Translations under genes and position numbers: made by a program
Assembly: GCF_006376615.1 (NCBI RefSeq)
Contig: NZ_VEXQ01000002.1
Span: 186,001-250,000 of the forward strand
From: Buttiauxella sp. B2
GTDB lineage: Bacteria > Pseudomonadota > Gammaproteobacteria > Enterobacterales > Enterobacteriaceae
DNA: 64,000 bases
Direction of reading: 5' to 3'
The notes under the pieces: generated by a model
The model's database searches: none
Seen by the model: only the letters and a program-made list of their open reading frames with translations
What the model was told of the DNA's origin: nothing
In this document: positions 21,648-31,539 of the stretch, in pieces
Position numbering within the stretch: position 1 is the first letter of the stretch
How the letters are laid out: every line of letters starts with the position of its first letter

Positions 21648-22860
21648 GTTTCTCTCCCTGATAAATAACGGTGCAGGGCAATTGCCCACCTAACCAATAG
21701 ACCAGTTCTGCGGGACGTGCCACAGGCCAGTGCACAAAGTTTGCAACTTTCCCACATTCAAGGCTGCCATGACTGGCGCGAATACCCAGTGCTTGCGCAG
21801 CGTGCAGAGTGACACCCGCTAGTGCCTCTTCGGGTGTTAAACCAAACAGGGTACATGCCATATTTAACATTAAACGTAGCGATAGAGCAGGTGAGGTTCC
21901 AGGGTTTGCATCGCTTGCAACGGCCATCGGCACGCCGTGTTTGCGAAACGCCGCCACAGGCGGCTGTTGCTTTTCGCGCAGTAGATAGAATGCGCCCGGC
22001 AGCATAACGGCAACCGTGTTTGCAGCAGCCATCGCTTGTGCGTCGGCGTCGGTGGCATATTCAAGATGGTCGGCTGACAACGCTTGATACCGTGCCGCAA
22101 GGCTGCTGCCCGCCAGCGAAGAAAGTTGCTCGGCATGCAGTTTAACGGGCAGGCCTAAAGCACGCGCGGCGGCAAAAACTGTTTCGGTTTGAGCGAGGCT
22201 GAAAGCCAGATGCTCACAAAACGCATCGACGGCATCGGCAAGTTTTTCTGTAGCAATACGTGGGAGTAGTTGTTCGCACACCACTTCAACCCATTTGTCG
22301 CCATTGCCGCTGAACTCCGGTGGAATAGCATGAGCCGCAAGGCAGGTAGCATAAACTTCTACTGGCAGTGTTTCTCCGAGCCTGCGAATAACGCGCAGCA
22401 TTTTAATTTCGTTGTCGATATCCAGCCCATAACCCGACTTAATTTCGACTGTAGTCACGCCTTCTTTCATCAAGTGATGTAGCCGCTGGCGAGCAGAGTT
22501 GAGCAGTTCATCTTCATGAGCTTCACGCGTACTGCGAACGGTGGAAATAATCCCACCACCCTGGGCTGCAATTTCTGCGTAGCTCATACCGTTTAAACGC
22601 ATTTCAAATTCGGCGCTGCGATCGCCACCAAACACCAGGTGGGTATGGCAATCGATAAATCCCGGTGTGATTATTCCGCCTTCAAAATGATGGTGAGCTT
22701 GCGCGGTAATGTCGGGGAGCGCTTCGCGCTTGCCAACCCAGACTATTTTCCCCTGATGTACCGCTATGACTCCATCTTCAACCAGTTGGTATTGCCCATC
22801 TTTCATTGTGACAAGCGTTGCACCGCTCCACAGGCTGTCAATGTTGCGAGGATAAGGCAT
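21631..22860 (-). CDS. hutI: Imidazolonepropionase
   Basis: HutI hydrolyses imidazolone-5-propionate to N-formimidoyl-glutamate, the third step of histidine breakdown. This metal-dependent amidohydrolase has 409 residues when started at [11 protein letters not shown], where GGAGAG lies upstream. Metal ligands are in [21 protein letters not shown] and [10 protein letters not shown]. It is followed by the overlapping hutG and is divergent from hutF. A HutC-type palindrome precedes it. Confidence 0.97.
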   Translation of the reverse strand: MPYPRNIDSLWSGATLVTMKDGQYQLVEDGVIAVHQGKIVWVGKREALPDITAQAHHHFEGGIITPGFIDCHTHLVFGGDRSAEFEMRLNGMSYAEIAAQGGGIISTVRSTREAHEDELLNSARQRLHHLMKEGVTTVEIKSGYGLDIDNEIKMLRVIRRLGETLPVEVYATCLAAHAIPPEFSGNGDKWVEVVCEQLLPRIATEKLADAVDAFCEHLAFSLAQTETVFAAARALGLPVKLHAEQLSSLAGSSLAARYQALSADHLEYATDADAQAMAAANTVAVMLPGAFYLLREKQQPPVAAFRKHGVPMAVASDANPGTSPALSLRLMLNMACTLFGLTPEEALAGVTLHAAQALGIRASHGSLECGKVANFVHWPVARPAELVYWLGGQLPCTVIYQGEKRDSTL

Positions 22861-22877
22861 GATACTCTCCACATCAG

Positions 22878-22891
22878 GTTGTATAGACAAT
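22878..22891. promoter_or_regulatory. HutC-type operator before hutI
   Basis: GTTGTATAGACAAT is a near copy of the perfect GTTGTATATACAAC palindrome in front of hutH. It lies 18 bases before the hutI start. HutC of other bacteria binds TGTATATACA-like sites, so repression by the local HutC, relieved by urocanate, is expected. Confidence 0.75.
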
Positions 22892-23034
22892 TGACTACAA
22901 GCTAGCGCAGCCAGTGCTTTTCGGCAACTTCAGTCACTTGAATTATGACGGCGATAAACAAGTTTCAAATTTGGTTTGCGTTAGCCGCAATTAATCGCTA
23001 AATCATTGGCATCGCAAAAGAAGGAATCAAATCT

Positions 23035-24399
23035 ATGCCAGCATTTTTTGCTCCAGCAGTGATGCTCCCACAAGGTTGGGGGCACAACGTGCGTATTACC
23101 GTCAATGAACAAGGCATTATCACTCATGTCGATGCTGGCGCTTCTGGGGAGAATGCGACATTGCTTGCCGGAACCGTGATTCCTTCTATCTCCAATCTAC
23201 ATTCGCATGCATTTCAGCGGGTGATGGCGGGGCTGACGGAAGTCGCCGGTGATCCGCAAGACAGCTTCTGGACGTGGCGCGACACGATGTACCGCATGGT
23301 GCAAAAATTGTCGCCGGAACAAGTCGGCGCCATTGCCACCCGGTTATACATTGATATGCTCAAGGGCGGTTACACCCAGGTTGCTGAGTTTCACTATCTA
23401 CATCATGACGTTAACGGAAAACCGTATGCGTCAGGTGATTTGATGCTACAGCAATTGCTGCTTGCTGCCGATAACAGCGGAATAGGGCAAACGTTGTTGC
23501 CGGTGCTTTACAGCCATGCAGGTTTTGGTGCGCAACCACCGCAGCCCGGGCAAAAAAGATTTATTCAGAATGTCGACCGTTATCTGCGCCAACAGCAAGC
23601 GTTGGGCAACGCACTTCGTCGCTATCCGTTGATTAATCATGGCCTGTGTTTCCACTCACTGCGGGCGGTAACGCAGGAGCAAATGGAAGATGTTCTGGAA
23701 GCGAGCGATTACCGCTTACCGGTGCATATTCACATTGCTGAGCAAGAAAAAGAAGTGAATGACTGCCTTGCCTGGAGCGGTGAACGCCCGGTTGAATGGT
23801 TGTATAACCGTTTTGCGGTGGACGACCGCTGGTGCCTGGTTCATGCCACGCATTTGTCCGCCGAAGAGTTAACTCAAATTGTGGAAAGCCGTGCGGTGGC
23901 TGGTTTGTGCCCAACGACCGAAGCGAATTTGGGGGATGGTATATTCCCAGCGACTAATTTCATCGCCCAGGGCGGGCACTGGGGAATCGGTTCTGACAGC
24001 CATGTTTCGGTCAATGCGCTGGAAGAATTACGTTGGCTTGAGTATGCGCAGCGCCTGCGTGACCGTCGCCGTAATCGTATTGTGCTCCCCGAACTCCCGC
24101 AGGTTGGTGAAGTGTTATGGCGCCAGGCAGCAGTAGGTGGAGCGCAAGCTTGTGGTGTGGCAATGGGGATGATTGCCCCTGGTCAACGTGCTGACTGGCT
24201 GGTGCTCGAGCGTGATTCATGGCTGGCGCATGTAGAAGATTATGCGGTGCTTAACCGTTGGTTATTCGCTGGCAAGAGCGAGCAAATTAGAGACGTGTGG
24301 GTTGCAGGAAAGCAGGTGATATCTGACAGGCAGCATCCGCTCGATGAACAAAGTAATGCACAGTTTGCGCAAGTAATGCGTACTCTTCAGGAGTGGTGA
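23035..24399 (+). CDS. hutF: Formimidoylglutamate deiminase
   Basis: This amidohydrolase (454 residues) turns N-formimidoyl-glutamate into N-formylglutamate and ammonia, the fourth step of the five-step Hut pathway best known from Pseudomonas. Motifs: [14 protein letters not shown] (metal HxH), [18 protein letters not shown] and GIGSDSHVS (metal Asp). The ribosome-binding site is AAGGA. It overlaps hutD by one base (TGATG). The presence of both hutF and a deformylase-type hutG makes the route internally consistent. Confidence 0.95.
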   Translation: MPAFFAPAVMLPQGWGHNVRITVNEQGIITHVDAGASGENATLLAGTVIPSISNLHSHAFQRVMAGLTEVAGDPQDSFWTWRDTMYRMVQKLSPEQVGAIATRLYIDMLKGGYTQVAEFHYLHHDVNGKPYASGDLMLQQLLLAADNSGIGQTLLPVLYSHAGFGAQPPQPGQKRFIQNVDRYLRQQQALGNALRRYPLINHGLCFHSLRAVTQEQMEDVLEASDYRLPVHIHIAEQEKEVNDCLAWSGERPVEWLYNRFAVDDRWCLVHATHLSAEELTQIVESRAVAGLCPTTEANLGDGIFPATNFIAQGGHWGIGSDSHVSVNALEELRWLEYAQRLRDRRRNRIVLPELPQVGEVLWRQAAVGGAQACGVAMGMIAPGQRADWLVLERDSWLAHVEDYAVLNRWLFAGKSEQIRDVWVAGKQVISDRQHPLDEQSNAQFAQVMRTLQEW

Positions 24400-24944
24400 T
24401 GGAATTCTTTGATATACGAAAAGTGCCCGTCAGCTTGTGGCGTAACGGGGCCGGAGAAACTCGCGAGATTTGCTGTTTCCCGCCCGCGACGCGTGATTTC
24501 AACTGGCGTGCCAGCATCGCGTCAATCGCCAGTAGCGGCGAGTTTTCAGCATTTCCCCAGGTAGACCGTGTCATCACGTTGCTTGCAGGGGGGGAAGTCG
24601 TTCTGGATGCCGGAAAGGCGTTTCGTCATACCCTAAAACACTTTCAGCCTTTCGCGTTTGCCGGAGATTACACGGTTAAAGCAGAGCTGAAACAGGGTAT
24701 GTCGATGGATTTTAATATCATGACGCACCGTGACCGCTGCCGTGCCAAAGTGCGTGTTGCTGACCGCACCTTTACGACGTTCGCTCCCAGAGGTGGCATT
24801 GTGTATGTGTTAAGCGGCGAGTGGCAATTGGGTGACAAACTGCTGACACCAGAGCAAGGCGCATGGTGGCAAGAGGGTCGTCACACCTTGCGCCTGCTGA
24901 AATCGGAAGGGAAGCTGCTGTTTAGCGAAATCACTTACCTCTGA
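24399..24944 (+). CDS. hutD: HutD/Ves family protein
   Basis: The 181-residue cupin-like protein belongs to the HutD/Ves family (PF05962). [36 protein letters not shown] and [10 protein letters not shown] are the family signatures and closely resemble E. coli Ves. HutD in Pseudomonas fluorescens is proposed to set an upper limit on hut expression by binding an intermediate. Translation is coupled to hutF by a TGATG overlap. It ends directly against the convergent hutC. Confidence 0.92.
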   Translation: MEFFDIRKVPVSLWRNGAGETREICCFPPATRDFNWRASIASIASSGEFSAFPQVDRVITLLAGGEVVLDAGKAFRHTLKHFQPFAFAGDYTVKAELKQGMSMDFNIMTHRDRCRAKVRVADRTFTTFAPRGGIVYVLSGEWQLGDKLLTPEQGAWWQEGRHTLRLLKSEGKLLFSEITYL

Positions 24945-25697
24945 TTACTTACCGGTAAAACTCCCCACCAACTGATAACGCGAGCCCGGATATAACAGCC
25001 GGGCGACTGTGACAACCTGCGAATGATGCCAGGTGCGGCGCTGAATCAACAAACAGGGCTGGCTGGCGGTCACCTCAAGCAACCCTTGCTGGGTTTCATT
25101 AGCCAATACAGCTTCAACGATATGCTCACCCGAGGTTAGCGGAGCTATTTTGCTCAGGTAATGGTGCGGAGTGAACAGTTTAAAATCTTGTTGCAGGTAG
25201 TCAGCGACCAGCGCCGGATTCACATAGCGTGTTTCCAGTTGCACCGCCATATCGTTATCGTAATGAACCAATTGCGAGTAAAACAGCGGCTCGCCAACGT
25301 TCACCGAAAAGGCATGGGCAAGCGTTGCATCTGCCTTAACTTGCTCAAGTGCCACCACTTGATTGCGATAATGGTGGCCGCGTGCAGTTATCTCTTCCGC
25401 AATACTTCCCACTTCAAGCATTGCGGTATGGCCTTTTTGTTCCGCAACAAATGTACCGACACCCTGCATGCGCACCAGCCAGCCTTCTGCAGTCAATTCC
25501 CGAAGTGCACGGTTAATCGTCATTCTGCTGACATTCAACGCATTCACCAGTTCTGTTTCCGAAGGCACGCGCTGGTGGGCAAGCCAGTTACCGCTACGTA
25601 TCTGGCTGATAATTCCCTGCTTGACCCGTAAATAAATAGGGGCGGGGAGATCGCTAATCGCTGAACGTAACTGCTCCAGAGGTTCTAAATCAGACAT
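24945..25697 (-). CDS. hutC: Histidine utilisation repressor (GntR/HutC family)
   Basis: This is a 250-residue GntR-type regulator: an N-terminal winged HTH (about residues 20-85, VPSETELVNALNVSRMTINRALREL) and a C-terminal UTRA ligand domain that binds urocanate in homologues. It probably represses hutIG and hutHU through GTTGTATATACAAC-type sites. AAGGA precedes the start. It is divergent from hutH and convergent with hutD. Confidence 0.95.
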   Translation of the reverse strand: MSDLEPLEQLRSAISDLPAPIYLRVKQGIISQIRSGNWLAHQRVPSETELVNALNVSRMTINRALRELTAEGWLVRMQGVGTFVAEQKGHTAMLEVGSIAEEITARGHHYRNQVVALEQVKADATLAHAFSVNVGEPLFYSQLVHYDNDMAVQLETRYVNPALVADYLQQDFKLFTPHHYLSKIAPLTSGEHIVEAVLANETQQGLLEVTASQPCLLIQRRTWHHSQVVTVARLLYPGSRYQLVGSFTGK

Positions 25698-25796
25698 ATT
25701 TGTCCTTAATATTTTTATGGGTTAAGCGCGATCCCGCTCACTATTTTATAAAAATTACCTATGACGTACTGGCGGTCATTTGGGTTTATTAGTTAG

Positions 25797-25810
25797 GTTG
25801 TATATACAAC
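25797..25810. promoter_or_regulatory. HutC operator between hutC and hutH
   Basis: GTTGTATATACAAC is a perfect 14-base palindrome 40 bases before hutH, in the divergent hutC-hutH spacer (25698-25850). It probably controls hutHU and hutC itself. Confidence 0.85.
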
Positions 25811-25850
25811 TCTATACGTTCATATGAATTGATGCCATCAGGATGTAAAT

Positions 25851-27395
25851 ATGTCGCTGCAAAAAAAGCTTTGCTGTCTTACACCGGGGCGCGTAACGCT
25901 CGCCACACTGCGTGAAATTTATCACGGAACCGTGACTCTGAGTCTTGACCCACAGGCCGTTGATGCTGTGGTTAAGTCACAACAAACCGTTGAAGCCATC
26001 GTGAATCATGGCGACGTGGTTTACGGCATCAATACTGGGTTTGGTAAACTAGCGCAAACCACCATAGCTAAAGACCATCTGGCTGAATTACAGCGCAATC
26101 TGGTGCTTTCGCACAGCGTGGGTCTTGGACAACCCCTGCCTGACGACGTAGTGCGTGTGGTTATGGCGAGCAAAATTATCAGCCTCGCACGCGGTCATTC
26201 TGGTGTGCGTATGGACGTTATCGACAGTTTGTTACGCCTGTTTAATGCTGGTGTGATGCCAGTTATTCCTGAAAAAGGTTCCGTTGGCGCATCGGGTGAC
26301 CTCGCACCGTTAGCACATCTTTCACTGATGCTGCTGGGTGAAGGGAATGTGCGAATTAACGGTGAAGAATTGCCTGCCATTGCAGGGCTAAAAATTGCGG
26401 GTGTTGAGCCGTTAGTACTTGGGCCAAAAGAGGGCCTGGCACTGCTAAACGGTACGCAGGTTTCTACCGCACTGGCGCTGCGTGGTTTGTTTGAAGGCGA
26501 AAAAGTATTTGGTGCAGGCCTTGTGGCGGGGGCTTTATCACTTGAGGCGATTAAAGGCTCGGTGAAACCGTTCGATGCGCGCATCCATGAAGCGCGTGGG
26601 CAAACCGGGCAAATTGACGTTGCGGCGGCAGTCAGAGCGTTGCTGGCAGATAGCGAAATTGTCGATTCTCATCAGCATTGTGGGCGCGTACAAGACCCGT
26701 ATTCTATTCGCTGCGTACCGCAGGTGATGGGTGCGTGTCTGGATAACCTGCGCCACGCAGCTCGTGTGCTGCAAATTGAAGCCAATGCCGCATCTGATAA
26801 TCCGCTGGTATTTAGCGAAACCGGTGAAGTAATTTCCGGTGGTAATTTCCATGCCGAACCTGTGGCCTTCGCCGCCGATATTATCGCACTGGCGGTAGCT
26901 GAAATTGGCGCGATTTCAGAGCGCCGCCTTGCATTACTACTGGATACCGGGCTTTCCGGCTTACCGCCATTCCTGGTCAAAGAAGGCGGTATTAACTCCG
27001 GCTTTATGATTGCGCAGGTGACTGCTGCTGCGCTGGCATCCGAAAACAAATCGTTGGCACATCCCGGTAGTGTGGACAGTTTGCCAACTTCGGCAAACCA
27101 GGAAGATCACGTGTCAATGGCAACTTATGCCGCACGTCGTTTGGGTGACATGTGTTTCAACACATCTGCGGTAGTGGGTATTGAAGCGATGGCCGCCGCA
27201 CAAGGCATTGAGTTTTCTCGCCCTCTGCGCAGCTCACCGTTGATGGAACAGGTCTTTAACGGTGTGCGCCAACGCGTTGCTTTCCTTGATAAAGACCGCC
27301 TACTGGCTCCCGATATCGAAAGTATGCGCCAGTGGGGTGCCAGCGGTGAATTACCTGATGTTGTCACTCAACTCTTTCCTTCTACGTCGGCCTGA
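25851..27395 (+). CDS. hutH: Histidine ammonia-lyase
   Basis: HutH deaminates histidine to urocanate, the first Hut step. At 514 residues it is typical. The Ala-Ser-Gly triad in [16 protein letters not shown] cyclises to the MIO electrophile. The substrate loop [10 protein letters not shown] and the C-terminal [21 protein letters not shown] block (here [18 protein letters not shown]) are intact. An AGGA-type site lies upstream of ATG 25851. hutU follows. Confidence 0.98.
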   Translation: MSLQKKLCCLTPGRVTLATLREIYHGTVTLSLDPQAVDAVVKSQQTVEAIVNHGDVVYGINTGFGKLAQTTIAKDHLAELQRNLVLSHSVGLGQPLPDDVVRVVMASKIISLARGHSGVRMDVIDSLLRLFNAGVMPVIPEKGSVGASGDLAPLAHLSLMLLGEGNVRINGEELPAIAGLKIAGVEPLVLGPKEGLALLNGTQVSTALALRGLFEGEKVFGAGLVAGALSLEAIKGSVKPFDARIHEARGQTGQIDVAAAVRALLADSEIVDSHQHCGRVQDPYSIRCVPQVMGACLDNLRHAARVLQIEANAASDNPLVFSETGEVISGGNFHAEPVAFAADIIALAVAEIGAISERRLALLLDTGLSGLPPFLVKEGGINSGFMIAQVTAAALASENKSLAHPGSVDSLPTSANQEDHVSMATYAARRLGDMCFNTSAVVGIEAMAAAQGIEFSRPLRSSPLMEQVFNGVRQRVAFLDKDRLLAPDIESMRQWGASGELPDVVTQLFPSTSA

Positions 27396-27412
27396 TGCCA
27401 GGAGCCACCACA

Positions 27413-29098
27413 ATGACTGAATCTGTAAAAAAGGCGGTAGCCCGCACGGTACGCGCTCCACACGGCACTACATTGCACTGCGAAAACTGGTTGATCGAAG
27501 CCGCATATCGCATGATCCAGAACAACCTCGATCCAGATGTCGCAGAGCGCCCGGAGGATCTGGTGGTGTACGGAGGGATCGGTAAAGCGGCGCGTAACTG
27601 GGATTGTTTTGAGCAGATCCTTACATCGTTGCGTAGCCTTAAAGCTGATGAAACGCTGCTGGTGCAATCGGGTAAACCGGTCGGTATTTTCCGCACCCAT
27701 GCCGACGCACCACGTGTATTAATTGCCAACTCCAACCTCGTTCCACACTGGGCTAATTGGGATCATTTCCACGAGTTAGATAAAGCCGGCCTGATGATGT
27801 ACGGCCAAATGACGGCAGGTTCATGGATTTACATCGGTGCGCAAGGCATCGTGCAGGGTACGTTTGAAACCTTTGCCGAAGCAGGGCGTCAACATTACGG
27901 TGGCGATCTGCGTGGCAAGTGGATCCTCACCGCAGGTTTGGGTGGCATGGGCGGTGCACAGCCGCTGGCTGGCGTATTGGCAGGCGCTTCGGTATTAGCC
28001 ATTGAGTGCCAGGAGTCGCGCATTGATTTCCGTCTGCGCACGCGTTATCTGGATTATAAAGCGACTAATCTTGATGAAGCGTTGGCGATTATCGAGAAAG
28101 CAAACGCAGAGAAAAAGGCTATTTCCGTTGGTCTGTTGGGTAACGCGGCTGAATTGCTGCCAGAATTGGTAAAACGGGCGAAAACAGGTGGTATTAAGCC
28201 TGATATCGTAACCGACCAAACCTCCGCACATGATCCGATAAACGGTTATTTACCGAAGTGTTGGACGGTAGAACGCTGGCAAAATGAGCGTATCTCACAG
28301 CCTAAAGCGGTAGAAAAAGCGGCTCGTGCTTCAATGGCGGTACACGTTCAGGCGATGCTCGACTTCTGGGAAATGGGCGTGCCTACGGTGGATTACGGCA
28401 ACAATATCCGCCAGGTGGCATTTGATGAAGGTGTGAAAAATGCCTTTGATTTCCCGGGCTTTGTTCCGGCGTATATTCGCCCGCTATTTTGTGAAGGCAA
28501 AGGACCATTCCGCTGGGTTGCCCTTTCTGGCGACCCGGAAGATATTGCTAAAACGGATGCGAAGCTCAAAGAATTATTCCCGGATAACCGGAACCTGCAT
28601 CGTTGGCTGGATATGGCACAAGAACGCATCGCATTCCAGGGCTTACCAGCACGTATTTGCTGGCTCGGCCTGGGTGAGCGACATCTCGCCGGGCTGGCGT
28701 TTAACGAAATGGTGCGCAATGGCGAGCTGAAAGCGCCGGTTGTAATTGGTCGCGATCATCTTGATTGCGGTTCAGTGGCTTCACCAAACCGTGAAACAGA
28801 GTCGATGAAAGATGGCTCAGATGCAGTTTCCGACTGGCCATTATTGAATGCACTGCTAAATACTGCTGGCGGTGCGACGTGGGTGAGTCTGCATCACGGC
28901 GGCGGTGTGGGGATGGGCTTCTCACAACATGCAGGCGTGGTGATTGTTGCAGACGGTACGCCAGAAGCCGCTGTGCGCTTAGAGCGTGTGTTGTGGAATG
29001 ACCCAGCAACGGGCGTGATGCGCCATGCTGATGCGGGTTATGAAAGCGCGGTTGAATGCGCCCATCAGCATGATTTGAAACTTCCGATGGTGAAATAA
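27413..29098 (+). CDS. hutU: Urocanate hydratase
   Basis: Urocanase converts urocanate to imidazolonepropionate using tightly bound NAD as an electrophile. At 561 residues it is typical. Motifs: [29 protein letters not shown] (NAD fold) and the catalytic-cysteine region [16 protein letters not shown] place the start at 27413, where CAGGAG lies 9 bases upstream, rather than at the ATG at 27395 that overlaps the hutH stop. Confidence 0.97.
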   Translation: MTESVKKAVARTVRAPHGTTLHCENWLIEAAYRMIQNNLDPDVAERPEDLVVYGGIGKAARNWDCFEQILTSLRSLKADETLLVQSGKPVGIFRTHADAPRVLIANSNLVPHWANWDHFHELDKAGLMMYGQMTAGSWIYIGAQGIVQGTFETFAEAGRQHYGGDLRGKWILTAGLGGMGGAQPLAGVLAGASVLAIECQESRIDFRLRTRYLDYKATNLDEALAIIEKANAEKKAISVGLLGNAAELLPELVKRAKTGGIKPDIVTDQTSAHDPINGYLPKCWTVERWQNERISQPKAVEKAARASMAVHVQAMLDFWEMGVPTVDYGNNIRQVAFDEGVKNAFDFPGFVPAYIRPLFCEGKGPFRWVALSGDPEDIAKTDAKLKELFPDNRNLHRWLDMAQERIAFQGLPARICWLGLGERHLAGLAFNEMVRNGELKAPVVIGRDHLDCGSVASPNRETESMKDGSDAVSDWPLLNALLNTAGGATWVSLHHGGGVGMGFSQHAGVVIVADGTPEAAVRLERVLWNDPATGVMRHADAGYESAVECAHQHDLKLPMVK

Positions 29099-29102
29099 CG
29101 CG

Positions 29103-29993
29103 TTAGCCGTAACGGCGGGTTGCTAACCAACACAACAGCGACCCGCCGACCACCATGATTACCCCCTGCCAGAATGCCCAACCGGGATGTAACCCTAGCC
29201 ACAAACTTGCGATTAACGCGGAAAGCACCGGAGTAAAATACGATGCTGTGGCAAGCAACGTCATATTTCCGCGCTGAATGCCGTGGTTCCATGCTGAGTA
29301 GGCTACTGCCGTGGAAACGCCCATGAACAGCAATTGCAACGACGAAGGCCATGTAAAGTGAATTGGGGCTTCGCCCACGAACGCGAATTTAACCCACAGC
29401 ACAATGGCGGTGACGCAGAAAAATAGCGAGACGCCATTTTTTCCGTCACTCCAACGGCGCGTAACATTGCAATACAGCGCCCAAATTAACGCGGCGGCAA
29501 AGGCTAATCCGTAGGCCAGCGGGTTATCAAGAATGTTGTGCCACATCTGCAACGGCGACCAGTCACCATCCCCCTTCATCACTTGAACGATGCCAGCAAG
29601 AGAAAGAGCAAGCCCTGGCCAGAGCCACAAATTACTGCGTTGTTGATTGATAAACAGGGCCATCAGAATAGTCAGACTGGGCCATAAATAGTTAATCATC
29701 CCCAATTCAAGCGACTGGCTGCGGCTGTGTGCAAGGCCAATAGCCAGCGCGAGACTTATTTCATAAGTGACAAATAATGCGCCGCCAATCCATAAATAGT
29801 GGGTTGGTATTTCGCGGACTTTGGGCAAACCACGGGCCAGACACAAGCACACCGCGCTAACGGTATAAATTAGAGCAGCGCCGCCAACGGGACCAAAGTG
29901 CTCGCTAATGCTGCGTAATAAACCAACCGAAGTGCTCCAGAGGAGGATCGCCAGCAGGCCGAAGGCCGTAGCGCGTTTTGCAGAGCTGTCCAT
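29103..29993 (-). CDS. yddG: EamA-family exporter, YddG-like aromatic amino-acid exporter
   Basis: This is a 296-residue drug/metabolite transporter protein with ten predicted membrane helices in two EamA repeats. LLAILLWSTSVGLLR, GMINYLWPSLTIL and YFTPVLSALIASLWL resemble E. coli YddG (293 residues), which exports aromatic amino acids. E. coli yddG is elsewhere, so this is a family match more than a positional orthologue. It converges with hutU only 4 bases away. Confidence 0.8.
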   Translation of the reverse strand: MDSSAKRATAFGLLAILLWSTSVGLLRSISEHFGPVGGAALIYTVSAVCLCLARGLPKVREIPTHYLWIGGALFVTYEISLALAIGLAHSRSQSLELGMINYLWPSLTILMALFINQQRSNLWLWPGLALSLAGIVQVMKGDGDWSPLQMWHNILDNPLAYGLAFAAALIWALYCNVTRRWSDGKNGVSLFFCVTAIVLWVKFAFVGEAPIHFTWPSSLQLLFMGVSTAVAYSAWNHGIQRGNMTLLATASYFTPVLSALIASLWLGLHPGWAFWQGVIMVVGGSLLCWLATRRYG

Positions 29994-30044
29994 GTGTTTC
30001 CAGGTGAGAGGCGGATGAGCTGTTGTCATCCGCCGGAGCGAATA

Positions 30045-30872
30045 TTACTTCTTCCAGAAATCATCAAACACTGTTATCGGCATGCGACGTTTGTGTTCGG
30101 TTTTCAGATACCAGCCTTCGATAATTTTACTGGTGGCTTCATCCAGTTTTTTACCTTCCAGATAGTCATCAATCTGCTCGTAAGTGACGCCAAGTGCGGC
30201 TTCATCTGGCAGAGAAGGGCGATCATCTTCGAGGTCAGCGGTTGGGGCTTTCTGATATAGATGTTCCGGGCAACCCAGGGCTTTTAGCAACGCTTTTCCC
30301 TGGCGCTTATTCAGACGGAAAATTGGGTTGATATCGGTGCCACCATCGCCGTATTTAGTGAAGAAACCTGTTACGGCTTCCGCGCCGTGGTCAGTACCCA
30401 CTACCACCCCTTGGGTCATACCCGCGATGCTGTACTGTGCCTTCATGCGTTCGCGGGCTTTTTCGTTGCCGCGAATAAAATCGCTCAGCTCGATACCTGC
30501 TTCACGCAGCGCTTGTTCACTCGCAAGCACTGCACCTTTAATGTTCACCGTCAGCACGCGGTCGGGTTGGATAAAGGCAATTGCGTCCTGGCAGTCTTGT
30601 TCATCGGCCTGCACGCCAAAGGGTAAGCGTACCGCGATAAACTGATAGCTTTCGTCCCCGATTTCTTCACGCAATTCACTGATGGCGAGTTGGCAAAGTT
30701 TGCCGGCAAGCGTTGAGTCCTGGCCGCCGCTGATACCCAGTACCAGAGACTTAAGAAACGAATACGTTTTCAGATACGACTTCAGAAAATCGATGCTGAC
30801 ACGGATTTCGTGTTGTGGGTCGATCTGTGGTTTAACCCCTAATGCCTGAATAATCTCTTGTTGCAGAGCCAT
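30045..30872 (-). CDS. nadE: NH3-dependent NAD synthetase
   Basis: NadE amidates nicotinic acid adenine dinucleotide to NAD. At 275 residues it equals E. coli. The PP-loop [11 protein letters not shown] (ATP pyrophosphatase motif) is near residues 46-56, and [19 protein letters not shown] forms the substrate site. No glutaminase domain is present, so ammonia is the nitrogen donor. It is divergent from osmE. Confidence 0.98.
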   Translation of the reverse strand: MALQQEIIQALGVKPQIDPQHEIRVSIDFLKSYLKTYSFLKSLVLGISGGQDSTLAGKLCQLAISELREEIGDESYQFIAVRLPFGVQADEQDCQDAIAFIQPDRVLTVNIKGAVLASEQALREAGIELSDFIRGNEKARERMKAQYSIAGMTQGVVVGTDHGAEAVTGFFTKYGDGGTDINPIFRLNKRQGKALLKALGCPEHLYQKAPTADLEDDRPSLPDEAALGVTYEQIDDYLEGKKLDEATSKIIEGWYLKTEHKRRMPITVFDDFWKK

Positions 30873-31137
30873 TTAACCCTCCGGTTACGGTGTACCTGCA
30901 TGTGCAGGCAGCAAAAGTCAGATCTGTTAAAACTACCCGTTTGTAGGTAAAACGACAAGACGCAACCTGAGACTGGGGAACCATTTGGTGTGATTTAGAG
31001 CGTTTTAGAGCTAACTTGGTGTTTTGTTTAATAATCCTAAAATGACTTCATTTAGTCTGAATAGTTGAAAAATGCATTTTTATATTCCAGGCTTAACAAA
31101 CACGCATAAGCAATACCCTGAAAAATGAGGATATAAT

Positions 31138-31479
31138 ATGAACAAGAAATTAGTGGGAATGTTAAGTGCTGCAGCGGTTATGACGATGCTTGCAGGTTGT
31201 ACCGCTTATGACCGCACCAAAGATCAGGTTGCAACTCCGGTCGTGAAAGATGTTAAAAAAGGCATGAGCCGTGAACAGGTTCAGCAGATTGCCGGTAAAC
31301 CGTCTTCCGAAGTAACAATGATTCACGCGCGTGGTACTTGCCAGACTTATATTCTTGGCCAGCGTGACGGTAAAACCGAAACTTACTTCGTTGCCCTTGA
31401 TGATACCGGGCATGTTATAAACTCGGGTTACCAGTCTTGTGCGGAATATGATACCGACCCGCAGACTAAACAGAAGTAA
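31138..31479 (+). CDS. osmE: Osmotically inducible outer-membrane lipoprotein OsmE
   Basis: This is a 113-residue SmpA/OmlA-fold (BamE-like) lipoprotein. The signal peptide ends in the lipobox LAGC, with the acylated Cys near residue 21. [18 protein letters not shown] is the family core. E. coli osmE is induced by osmotic stress and stationary phase. The 265-base gap upstream (30873-31137) separates it from nadE and carries both promoters; I see no ORF there. Confidence 0.96.
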   Translation: MNKKLVGMLSAAAVMTMLAGCTAYDRTKDQVATPVVKDVKKGMSREQVQQIAGKPSSEVTMIHARGTCQTYILGQRDGKTETYFVALDDTGHVINSGYQSCAEYDTDPQTKQK

Positions 31480-31497
31480 ATTTGTCTTCAATACAAA

Positions 31498-31526
31498 AGC
31501 CGTCACTTACGTGGCGGCTTTTTTAT
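31498..31526 (+). terminator. Terminator after osmE
   Basis: A 9-bp stem (AGCCGTCAC with GTGGCGGCT, one G-U pair, TTAC loop) is followed by six T. It lies between osmE and the convergent katE. Confidence 0.9.
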
Positions 31527-31539
31527 TTATTACATAAGG

